Assembly: GCA_023400235.1 (NCBI GenBank) | Contig: JAEXFI010000008.1 | Location: 1-64,000 of the forward strand | Origin: Bacillota bacterium | GTDB taxonomy: Bacteria; Bacillota; Clostridia; Acetivibrionales; DSM-1351 | Length of the DNA stretch: 64,000 nt | Reading direction: 5' to 3' | Shown here: positions 53,062 to 60,926 of the stretch, piece after piece | Layout: every line of letters starts with the position of its first letter | How positions within the stretch are numbered: the stretch's first letter is position 1 | Position numbers and translations under genes: made by a program | Notes under the pieces: generated by a model | What the model saw: only the letters and a program-made list of their open reading frames with translations | What the model was told of the DNA's origin: nothing | Databases searched by the model: none

Positions 53062-55401
53062 TTGGTAAGCTTGGTTAAAAATGGTGTGTATTATTTAAAT
53101 AGAGATACACTTGTTGAGATGACGGAAAGCGGAGCTTTTGAGATTTTGAAAGGCAGCAGCAGTACAGGAGACCTGCCTGTGGATGTGTCTTCCATCAAAC
53201 GGGAAGAGGCAAGGAAAAATACCATAGCGTATAAAATATTGATGGAGCACAACACGTCTGAAGATACCCAAAATTTAAAAATACGCTTTGATGCTTTGGC
53301 ATCACATGACATTACATATGTGGGGATAGTGCAAACAGCAAGGGCAAGCGGTTTAAAAGAGTTCCCGCTTCCCTATGTAATGACAAACTGCCACAACAGC
53401 CTGTGTGCTGTGGGTGGGACAATAAATGAAGACGACCATATATTCGGTCTGTCTGCCGCTCAAAAGTATGGTGGAATCTATGTTCCGGCCCATCAGGCGG
53501 TTATACACCAGTATATGAGGGAAATGATGGCAGCCTGCGGAAGTATGATTCTGGGGTCGGACAGCCACACCAGATATGGAGCCTTGGGTACAATGGCTGT
53601 AGGTGAGGGTGGACCGGAACTGGTAAAACAATTGCTCAGAAAAAGCTATGATGTGGCCTGTCCTGACATAGTTGGAGTGTATCTGGAAGGCAAGCCTAGA
53701 AAGGGCGTGGGGCCTCAGGACGTAGCTCTGGCAATTATCGGAGCTGTGTTTAAAAATGGATTTGTAAAGAACAAAGTCCTTGAATTCATCGGACCTGGCA
53801 TTGAAAACCTTTCCGTGGACTATCGAAATGGCATTGATGTTATGACGACTGAAACTACCTGTCTCAGCTCCATATGGGCAACTGATTCCAAGGTTAAAGA
53901 GTATTTTGAGCTTCACGGACGGCCTGAGGGCTATTCAGAGCTGAAGCCTGGAGATATTGCATATTATGACGGCATGGTCATTGTGGACCTGGACAAAATA
54001 GAGCCTATGATAGCGCTGCCCTTCCATCCCAGCAACGTATTTACGGTGGCTGAGCTGAACAGCAACGCCCAGGATATATTGAGAGCAATAGAAGTTGAAG
54101 GCAGAAAGCAGATTGATAATCCTAAAATAGAGTTTTCTCTGGTAGACAAGGTGGTCAACGGCCGGCTGAAGGTTGAACAGGGTATTGTTGCAGGCTGTGC
54201 GGGCGGAACCTTTGAGAATATATGTGAAGTTGCAGCCATGGTAGAAAACAAGTCAACAGGCAACGGAAGCTTTTCAATGTCGGTCTACCCTGCCAGTCAG
54301 CCGGTTTATTATGAGCTGGTTAAAAACGGGGCAGCAGCTAAAATGATGTCTGCGGGTATTGTCATAAAGACAGCTTTTTGTGGCCCCTGCTTCGGAGCCG
54401 GGGATACCCCTGCCAATGATACTATCAGCATCAGGCATGCCACCCGTAATTTCCCCTTTAGAGAAGGTGCCAAGCCCACAAACGGGCAGATTACCTCTGT
54501 GGCTTTGATGGATGCCAGAACTATTGCCGCAACGGCAGTAAACAACGGTATTCTGACTGCTGCAACAGAAGTGGAACCAGTCAGCCCTGATATGAATTAT
54601 TCCTTTAACGGTCAGATATACAAGAATAGAGTTTACAGCGGTTTTGGGAAGCCGAAGCTGGAGCAGGACGTAAAGTTTGGCCCTAATATTGCAGATTGGC
54701 CTGAAATGAGCCAACTTACTCAAAATCTCCTGCTGAAAGTTGCGTCGGTTATAAATGATCCCGTAACAACAACGGATGAACTGATTCCGTCGGGAGAAAC
54801 CTCCTCCTTCCGCTCAAACCCCTACAAGCTGTCGGAATTTACCCTGTCAAGAAAAGACCCGGGATATGTACAGCGGGCAAAGGACATACAGGCATTGGAA
54901 CAGGCGCGTCAAGCCCAACTAGGTAATGGAACAGGCAGTACTGAGTTGTCCGGTGAACTTGGAAAAGTTCTGGCAAAGCTGTCGGGTGACGTAACAAAGG
55001 ACGTGGAGGATATTTTAAAATCAACGGGTATCGGAAGCGTTGTATGTTCTGTGAAGCCGGGAGACGGATCAGCCAGAGAACAGGCGGCTTCCTGCCAGAA
55101 GGTGCTTGGAGGCTGGGCAAATATAGCAGTTGATTATGCAACAAAGCGCTATAGAAGCAATCTGGTAAATTGGGGTATACTGCCTTTTACTATGGAGGAT
55201 GAGGATATTAGTTTTAAAACCGGAGATGTGATTTTTATTCCTGATATCAAAAGCAAAATTGATGGCGGTGAAGAAATAATTCCTGCCCGACTTGTTCAGG
55301 AGAATGAAGTTAAGGAAATCAAGCTGTATTTGAAGAAGATGACGGCGGAAGAAAGAAAAATCATATCCAAAGGCTGCCTCATAAACTATTATAATATGTA
55401 A
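53062..55401 (+). CDS. Aconitase-family hydratase
   Basis: 779 aa from a TTG start with GGAGGG 7 bases ahead. The protein follows the aconitase superfamily through to a fused C-terminal swivel domain: GSDSHTRYGALGTMAVGEGGPEL (about 166-188), the family's iron-sulphur loop CGPCFGAGDTPAND (near 440-455, Cys-x-x-Cys), and GCAGGTFENI. It therefore probably binds a 4Fe-4S cluster and catalyses reversible hydration of a tricarboxylic or related acid. It resembles the YbhJ-like 'hydratase' group, whose natural substrate is not established; I would not call it citrate aconitase. TATAAT near 52997 is a possible -10. Monocistronic, with a hairpin 42 bases after the stop. Confidence 0.82.
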   Translation: MVSLVKNGVYYLNRDTLVEMTESGAFEILKGSSSTGDLPVDVSSIKREEARKNTIAYKILMEHNTSEDTQNLKIRFDALASHDITYVGIVQTARASGLKEFPLPYVMTNCHNSLCAVGGTINEDDHIFGLSAAQKYGGIYVPAHQAVIHQYMREMMAACGSMILGSDSHTRYGALGTMAVGEGGPELVKQLLRKSYDVACPDIVGVYLEGKPRKGVGPQDVALAIIGAVFKNGFVKNKVLEFIGPGIENLSVDYRNGIDVMTTETTCLSSIWATDSKVKEYFELHGRPEGYSELKPGDIAYYDGMVIVDLDKIEPMIALPFHPSNVFTVAELNSNAQDILRAIEVEGRKQIDNPKIEFSLVDKVVNGRLKVEQGIVAGCAGGTFENICEVAAMVENKSTGNGSFSMSVYPASQPVYYELVKNGAAAKMMSAGIVIKTAFCGPCFGAGDTPANDTISIRHATRNFPFREGAKPTNGQITSVALMDARTIAATAVNNGILTAATEVEPVSPDMNYSFNGQIYKNRVYSGFGKPKLEQDVKFGPNIADWPEMSQLTQNLLLKVASVINDPVTTTDELIPSGETSSFRSNPYKLSEFTLSRKDPGYVQRAKDIQALEQARQAQLGNGTGSTELSGELGKVLAKLSGDVTKDVEDILKSTGIGSVVCSVKPGDGSAREQAASCQKVLGGWANIAVDYATKRYRSNLVNWGILPFTMEDEDISFKTGDVIFIPDIKSKIDGGEEIIPARLVQENEVKEIKLYLKKMTAEERKIISKGCLINYYNM

Positions 55402-55442
55402 AGCTGATTGTTGGTTTTAACTAAATGTCTATTCAATAACTG

Positions 55443-55490
55443 CTCTGGTATGTGAGAAAATGTAAAAGCGTACCAGAGTGATTATTGTAT
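55443..55490 (+). terminator. Hairpin after the hydratase gene
   Basis: 8-bp perfect stem CTCTGGTA / TACCAGAG (55443-55450, 55471-55478), 20-base loop, then TGATTATTGTATTTT. Probable terminator. The rest of 55491-55740 shows no gene. Confidence 0.6.
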
Positions 55491-55740
55491 TTTAATCTGT
55501 TGATTCAATTGGGAAAAAACCTCTGACGGGGTAACACATGCAGACTGGAAATTATCATTATTATTACTGAGTAACGGGAACTGGCTGTTTGGGGCAAGAA
55601 TAACGGACCAGACCCATATGATGCAGGATTAGTTAAATTAAAAGAGATTATTCATGTGAATTTTCATATAGATATCAGGTATTTATTAAGAAAATAGAAA
55701 AATAACGGGAGGAATAGGTAATAAACTGAGGTTTGTTACA

Positions 55741-56817
55741 TTGTCAACAAAAATGATAAATATATATGAATTCATTCGTGAAATAAATCCGGGGATAATA
55801 GAAAAATTTGAAAACAGGCATAAAGAAAAATTTGATGTAATATTGTACGGAGCAGGAGCAGTAGGTAAGGATTTTTTGGACAGGTATGATTTATCGGATA
55901 TAAACATTGTTTATTACTGTGACGATGACAGGAATAAATGGGGCAAGTACTTAAACGGCACATTGATCATTTCTCCTGAAGAACTTTTAAGTATGTCTTC
56001 CAATATACCCGTATGTGTATCAATAAATGAGCCGGATGCACCGGCTAGAAAACTATTAAAAGCTGGAATAAAGAATTTGCTGCACAGATATTCGCTTTAT
56101 TATTTGCTAAACATTGACAAACTGCAAAAAGTTTATGATTTATTGTGTGACAGTAGCTCCAGAAAAGTATTTCTTGGGCTGGTAGAATATGTGTATACTC
56201 AGGATCCGGACATATTCGCAAGAATCACTACATCAACAGAACAGTATTTTCTTGACGAAATCTTCAGCTTTGACGATAACGAATGTATTATTGACGGAGG
56301 AGCTTATACGGGAGATACCATACAAAGTTATCTGGACATATGCAGAGGCAGCTATGGTAAAATATACAGCTTCGAGCCTGATAAGGGGAATTTTGAGAAG
56401 CTTCATTCCAAGCTGATGGAATTAGGCGATACGGCAAAAGGAATTGAGATATACAATAAAGGCATATACAGCAGCAGCGGTGCCGTAGGCTTTTCCAACA
56501 ACGACAGCTTTAACTCATGTATTATGGAGTCATCACCAAGTAAGGTAGAGGTTATAGCAATAGACAATCTATTCATAGAAGACAGGATAACAATGATTAA
56601 GCTTGATATAGAAGGGGCAGAAAACGAAGCGATTCTAGGTGCTGAAAAGATAATAAAAATGCAAAAACCCAAATTGGCAATCTGCAATTATCATTTACCC
56701 TCAGACTTGTGGACGGTTATCCTTCAAATCAATGAATTTGTACCTGAGTATAAGTTCTTTTTGAGGCATCATAATGTTCATTCCTGGTATGAATCAGTTC
56801 TGTATGCCAAGTTATAG
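55741..56817 (+). CDS. FkbM-type SAM methyltransferase
   Basis: 358 aa. The N-terminal part (about 30-85) is Rossmann-like, VILYGAGAVGKDFLDRYDL, resembling nucleotide/SAM loop domains; the methyltransferase proper is at about 165-355 with IIDGGAYTGDTIQSYLD (motif I), IYSFEPDKGNFEKL (acidic motif) and MIKLDIEGAENEAILGAEKII, the last being the FkbM signature. Such enzymes methylate glycans, polyketides or sugars; here the substrate is unknown. The start at TTG 55741 is the longest option and has CTGAGG about 8 to 11 bases ahead; ATG at 55753 is an alternative. It stands between a terminator and the purH promoter, so it is a single-gene unit. Confidence 0.75.
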   Translation: MSTKMINIYEFIREINPGIIEKFENRHKEKFDVILYGAGAVGKDFLDRYDLSDINIVYYCDDDRNKWGKYLNGTLIISPEELLSMSSNIPVCVSINEPDAPARKLLKAGIKNLLHRYSLYYLLNIDKLQKVYDLLCDSSSRKVFLGLVEYVYTQDPDIFARITTSTEQYFLDEIFSFDDNECIIDGGAYTGDTIQSYLDICRGSYGKIYSFEPDKGNFEKLHSKLMELGDTAKGIEIYNKGIYSSSGAVGFSNNDSFNSCIMESSPSKVEVIAIDNLFIEDRITMIKLDIEGAENEAILGAEKIIKMQKPKLAICNYHLPSDLWTVILQINEFVPEYKFFLRHHNVHSWYESVLYAKL

Positions 56818-56851
56818 AAAAAATATACATATGCCAATAAATCTCATGGTG

Positions 56852-56881
56852 TTGACAAGAATGTGAGATAAGTAATATAAT
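56852..56881 (+). promoter_or_regulatory. Promoter of the ZTP riboswitch-purH unit
   Basis: TTGACA (56852-56857), 18-base spacer, TATAAT (56876-56881). It starts the transcript about 30 bases before the riboswitch aptamer. Confidence 0.85.
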
Positions 56882-56913
56882 TACTATGAAAAACTGAATT
56901 TATGCGTTTGTAA

Positions 56914-56987
56914 ATCATGCAACTGGCGGAAAATATGAATTATCATATGGGGAGCATGATTGGTGTAAAATTATCGACCGCCTGGGT
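56914..56987 (+). promoter_or_regulatory. ZTP (pfl) riboswitch aptamer
   Basis: Conserved pfl elements in order: P1 ATCATGC (56914-56920) pairing with GCATGAT (56954-56960), AACTGGCGGAA (56921-56931), inner stem ATATG/CATAT with GGGGAGCATGAT, then ACCGCCTGGG (56977-56986). GGCGG pairs with CCGCC, the pseudoknot of the class. It precedes an AICAR-formyltransferase gene, exactly the context in which ZTP/ZMP riboswitches sit; rising ZMP/ZTP should switch the gene on. Confidence 0.92.
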
Positions 56988-57018
56988 AGACTACATACCC
57001 AGGTGGTTTTTTATTTTT
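56977..57018 (+). terminator. Riboswitch expression-platform terminator
   Basis: 12-bp stem (56977-56988 with 56996-57007, one G-U pair), 7-base loop, then TTTTTATTTTT. The 5' arm uses the same CCGCC that pairs with GGCGG in the ligand-bound aptamer, so ligand binding should prevent termination. Confidence 0.9.
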
Positions 57019-57035
57019 AAGGAGGGTTTAAAGAT

Positions 57036-58199
57036 ATGTATGAATTGAAATATGGCTGTAATCCGAATCAAAGGCCGGCAGAAATTCGTTCTGCTGCGGG
57101 AAAGCTGCCCTTTAAGGTTTTGAATGGAAATCCGGGCTACATAAATTTTATGGATGCCCTTAACTCCTGGCAGCTTGTTAGTGAGCTGAAAAATGCTGTA
57201 AATATGCCTGCGGCTGCTTCCTTCAAGCATGTAAGTCCTGCAGGTGCTGCAATAGGCCTGCCCTTGAGCGAACAACTGAGGAAGGCATATTTTGTAGAGG
57301 ACTTTGATCTGTCTCCACTTGCAGCGGCATACGTGAGAGCTCGAGGTGCCGACAGAGTATCCTCATACGGTGATTGGGCCGCACTCAGCCATGTAGTGGA
57401 CATATCTACCGCACTTGTATTAAAGGGAGAGGTATCAGACGGCGTCATTGCTCCCGGGTATACACCGGAAGCTTTTGAAATACTCAAGCAAAAAAAGGGC
57501 GGCAAATATAATATTATTGAAATTGACCCGTCCTATGAGCCTGGTGAAACAGAGACAAGGCAGATATTTGGGGTGGAATTCGTCCAAAAGCGCAATAATT
57601 ACGTTCCGGGCGCGCAGGACTTGAAAAATATTGTCACTGATAACAAGGAGCTTCCTGACAGTGCAATAAGAGATATGATTCTTTCCATGATAACTCTAAA
57701 ATATACCCAATCCAACTCGGTATGCTATGTGTCAGGCGGGCAGGTCATAGGCTGCGGCGCCGGACAGCAGTCCAGAATCCATTGTACCAGGCTTGCCGGG
57801 GACAAGGCTGATATCTGGTATCTGAAGCAGCATCCGAAAATTCTGGGGCTTAAGTTTAAGAAAGGCGTGGGAAGACCGGAAAGGGATAATTCCATCGACC
57901 TGTTTATAAGAAATGATGTTACGGAATATGAACTGAACATGTTGAAGGATGTTCTGGAAGAAGTGCCTGAAAGACTTACGCAAAAGGACAAGGAAGAATG
58001 GCTTAAGGGTTTGAAGGACGTAACCTTGGGCTCTGATGCATTTTTCCCCTTCAGGGATAATATCGACAGGGCCTTCAGAAGCGGTGTCAAGTACATTGCC
58101 CAGGCTGGCGGGTCACTTAGGGACGACATAGTTATTACTGCCTGCAATGAATACAAAATGGTCATGGCGATGACCGGAGTCAGGCTCTTCCACCACTAA
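57036..58199 (+). CDS. AICAR formyltransferase (PurH-like, formyltransferase only)
   Basis: 387 aa, preceded by AAGGAGGG. This is the 10-formyl-THF-dependent AICAR transformylase domain, which makes FAICAR in purine synthesis: KYGCNPNQRPAE, KHVSPAGAAIGLPL, and the C-terminal FPFRDNIDRAFRSGVKYIAQAGGS...VIxACNEY are characteristic. The IMP cyclohydrolase half of bifunctional PurH is absent, so the last step to IMP must be done elsewhere (a separate PurH, PurO or IMPCH gene). The gene is controlled by a ZTP riboswitch with terminator, which senses the very substrate that accumulates when folate is low. Not part of a pur operon here. Confidence 0.92.
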   Translation: MYELKYGCNPNQRPAEIRSAAGKLPFKVLNGNPGYINFMDALNSWQLVSELKNAVNMPAAASFKHVSPAGAAIGLPLSEQLRKAYFVEDFDLSPLAAAYVRARGADRVSSYGDWAALSHVVDISTALVLKGEVSDGVIAPGYTPEAFEILKQKKGGKYNIIEIDPSYEPGETETRQIFGVEFVQKRNNYVPGAQDLKNIVTDNKELPDSAIRDMILSMITLKYTQSNSVCYVSGGQVIGCGAGQQSRIHCTRLAGDKADIWYLKQHPKILGLKFKKGVGRPERDNSIDLFIRNDVTEYELNMLKDVLEEVPERLTQKDKEEWLKGLKDVTLGSDAFFPFRDNIDRAFRSGVKYIAQAGGSLRDDIVITACNEYKMVMAMTGVRLFHH

Positions 58200-58282
58200 A
58201 AGCACAAGATATCACCAGGTATCTCCTGATATGAGCAGCCGGTAAATATTCAGGGCTTTAAAAAATTCAAGATACATTTTAC

Positions 58283-58333
58283 GCCATGCAATGGTCAGTT
58301 GACGATAAACTGCCGCTGCATGGCTTTAATTTT
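58283..58333 (+). terminator. Terminator after the purH-like gene
   Basis: 8-bp perfect stem GCCATGCA / TGCATGGC (58283-58290, 58317-58324), with further pairing inside the loop, followed by TTTAATTTT. Confidence 0.75.
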
Positions 58334-58389
58334 ACCCCATTAAAGTAATTTTTTATGCAATATTTATAAAAAATTGGAAAATTTGTACG

Positions 58390-58660
58390 ATTTTTGTTGT
58401 AAAATAACCTCCGAAGTTATACAATTATATTTATAATAACGTTGAAAACATCTGAGACCAGTGAAGTTAGAACTTATTTTTGGAGAAATCCCCATAACAA
58501 TCTTTTAGGTATTCAGATTCTTAAGGGAGGATGAATATAAATCCAATCCATTATGTGGTACTGGTTAATAATTTCATTATTAATTGAGTATATTGTGTAT
58601 ATGTGGCGAGCCCCGGGCTCCTGACCAGCTGTAAGGTCAGGGGCCCGGGGTTTTTATATT
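58390..58660 (+). ncRNA. Possible orphan transcript ending in a very strong terminator
   Basis: Between the purH-like terminator and the first GH9 promoter motif no gene is visible, yet bases 58611-58626 and 58635-58650 form a 16-bp GC-rich stem (one G-T pair, loop AGCTGTAA) followed by TTTTTATATTTT. A -10-like TTGTAAAAT lies near 58398-58406. This would give an RNA of roughly 250 bases: a small RNA or an attenuated leader. A candidate only. Confidence 0.35.
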
Positions 58661-58722
58661 TTATTGTAAAAAAAACTTATTTATGAAAAAATTTACAAAT
58701 ATAATTACAGCAAATGTAAATA

Positions 58723-58733
58723 GTGGTAAAATA
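58723..58733 (+). promoter_or_regulatory. Extended -10 promoter motif of the first GH9 gene
   Basis: GTGGTAAAATA, with TTACAG 16 bases upstream of TAAAAT as a possible -35. It is 67 bases before the ATG at 58801. The same 11-mer occurs before two other secreted-protein genes of this window. Confidence 0.55.
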
Positions 58734-58800
58734 AAGCTGGAATCCTGTGGCGGGATTTAGGGAAAATCAAATTATCTTGAATAATTTAAGGGGGTAAAAA

Positions 58801-60867
58801 ATGAGAAGGATAAGTATTATTCTGGTGCTCGCCATTCTTCTGGCCGGCATCATTCCTCAAACAGTTGCTGCAGAGGAAACAAATTTCAACTATGTTGATG
58901 CTTTTGCCAAATCTATTCTTTTCTATGAAGCAAATTGGTGTGGTCCGGATGCGGGAAACAACAGAATCAAGTGGCGTGGACCTTGCCATATTGAGGATGG
59001 AAAGGATGTGGGGCTGGATTTGACCGGGGGCTTCCACGACTGCGGAGACCATGTAAAATTCGGCCTGCCTCAATGTGCCTCGGCATCCACACTTGCGTGG
59101 TCCTACTACGAATTTAAGGACGTTTTTATTGCCAAGGGACAGGACGAGTATATGCTTAATATTCTGAAGCATTTTTGTGATTATTTTATTAAATGCTTCC
59201 CCAACAAGACTACTTTCTATTATCAGGTGGGAGACGGGGATGTAGACCACCAGTACTGGGGGCCGCCTGAACTCCAAACCTATGACAGGCCCGCATATTA
59301 TGCCGCCACACCGTCAAATCCAGGCTCTGATGTTGCAGGAGATGCTGCAGCAACACTGGCACTGATGTATCTGAATTATAAGGACAGGGATTCCGTATAT
59401 GCCGAGAAATGCCTGCAATATGCCAAGGATCTGTATAATTTCGGCATGACCTACAGGGGAAACAGCAAGGGACAAAGCTACTATCTTCCCAGAGATTATC
59501 TGGATGAGCTCATGTGGGGCTCAATATGGCTCTATGTTGCAACTAATGATCAGACATACATGAACAATGTGGATAAACTGATGGTCGAGAAAAAAATCAG
59601 CGGAGACAACATGTTCAATGACAACTGGACACAGTGCTGGGATTATGTTTTGACAGGTGTATTTATCAAGCTGGCGACACTTTCAAATGATCCCAGGTAT
59701 AAGATTATTGCGGAGGACCATCTGGACTACTGGCAGAACAGATTGAAGTCCACTCCCGGAGGCCTGAGATACCTGGACAGCTGGGGGGTATGCAAATATC
59801 CTGCTGCCGAGAGCATGGTACAGCTCGTATATTACAAGGAAACCGGGGACAAAAAATACCTTGATTTTGCAAAATCTCAGATTGATTACATACTGGGAAA
59901 GAATCCGAACAACATGTCATATATGGTGGGTTTTGGCGACAACTACCCCAAATTCCCTCATCACAGAGCTGCCAGCGGTGTGCTGGAAGGGCCTCCCGCA
60001 GATGAAAAGAAGGAATTGCCCGAAAGGCATATTTTGTACGGAGCACTTGTAGGCGGGGCAGATATGAAAGATGAGTATCATGATAATGTAAATGAATATG
60101 TATACTCTGAAACCGGTTTGGACTATAATGCCGGACTTGTGGGCGCATTGGCGGGAATGTCAAAATACCTGGGGGGAAATCAGATGCCCGGGCCTACTCC
60201 AGGAATTGAAGGTGAACCTACAAAGTATTATTCTGAAGCAAAAATATACAAAAAAAGCACCGAAGGCCTTACTATCGACCTTAATCTATACAATATCGTC
60301 ACTTCACCTCCTAAATATGAAACCGGCTTATCCTGCAGGTATTTCATGGATTTGTCGGAATTCGCAGCAGCAGGCATAAATCCTTCAAAATTTACCACAA
60401 AAGTATATTACTCTCCGGCGAAAGCTGAAATATCTGCAATACAGCCCTGGGATAAGGACAAAAACATCTACTATGTGGAGGTTACCTTCCCCAGCAGCCA
60501 GTTATATGCAAGGACCTATGTCCAATTTGCTGTATACAACTACGAAAGCAAGCTGTGGGATTCCAGCAATGATTTCTCGGCTGTGGGACTTACCGATTCC
60601 GCATATACAAAGTTAGAAAACATACCTATTTACAAAAGCGGTGTCAAGGTATACGGCAAGGATCCCTCAGGTGGAGCAGAAATCCTGTATGGCGATTTGA
60701 ACGATGACAAGCAGGTGGACGCTATTGACTTTGCCTTGCTGAAAAAGTATCTGCTTAGCTCTGATGCCAGCGGCATCAACTTAAAAAATGCAGATTTAAA
60801 TCAGGATGGGGAAATAAATGCTTTGGACTTTGCCAAACTGAAACTCCAACTGCTGGGTAAGGTTTAA
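58801..60867 (+). CDS. Cellulosomal GH9 endoglucanase, GH9-CBM3c-dockerin
   Basis: 688 aa. Signal peptide to about 24 (QTVAAEE). GH9 (alpha/alpha)6 barrel at about 28-460: catalytic-base region GGFHDCGDHVKFGLPQ with Asp80 and Asp83, PHHRAASG, and the general acid Glu437 in YSETGLDYNAG. Next a CBM3c-type module (about 470-615), which in GH9 endoglucanases feeds a cellulose chain to the active site rather than binding tightly. The end (about 620-688) is a type I dockerin, GDLNDDKQVDAIDFALLKKYLL and ADLNQDGEINALDFAKLKLQLL. The usual DAGD motif reads DCGD here. Operon with the next GH9 gene, 59 bases downstream. AGGGGG precedes the ATG. Confidence 0.92.
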   Translation: MRRISIILVLAILLAGIIPQTVAAEETNFNYVDAFAKSILFYEANWCGPDAGNNRIKWRGPCHIEDGKDVGLDLTGGFHDCGDHVKFGLPQCASASTLAWSYYEFKDVFIAKGQDEYMLNILKHFCDYFIKCFPNKTTFYYQVGDGDVDHQYWGPPELQTYDRPAYYAATPSNPGSDVAGDAAATLALMYLNYKDRDSVYAEKCLQYAKDLYNFGMTYRGNSKGQSYYLPRDYLDELMWGSIWLYVATNDQTYMNNVDKLMVEKKISGDNMFNDNWTQCWDYVLTGVFIKLATLSNDPRYKIIAEDHLDYWQNRLKSTPGGLRYLDSWGVCKYPAAESMVQLVYYKETGDKKYLDFAKSQIDYILGKNPNNMSYMVGFGDNYPKFPHHRAASGVLEGPPADEKKELPERHILYGALVGGADMKDEYHDNVNEYVYSETGLDYNAGLVGALAGMSKYLGGNQMPGPTPGIEGEPTKYYSEAKIYKKSTEGLTIDLNLYNIVTSPPKYETGLSCRYFMDLSEFAAAGINPSKFTTKVYYSPAKAEISAIQPWDKDKNIYYVEVTFPSSQLYARTYVQFAVYNYESKLWDSSNDFSAVGLTDSAYTKLENIPIYKSGVKVYGKDPSGGAEILYGDLNDDKQVDAIDFALLKKYLLSSDASGINLKNADLNQDGEINALDFAKLKLQLLGKV

Positions 60868-60926
60868 TGCATTAATTTCAAGGGTCATTATCAAATTTTG
60901 AAATTATGAATTTTGGGAGGTTAATG

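Noticed and set aside
55589..55697. Short open stretch reading WGKNNGPDPYDAGLVKLKE between the hydratase and the FkbM gene
   Set aside because: Only about 35 codons, no start signal, no family recognised; could be a relic but the evidence is too thin.
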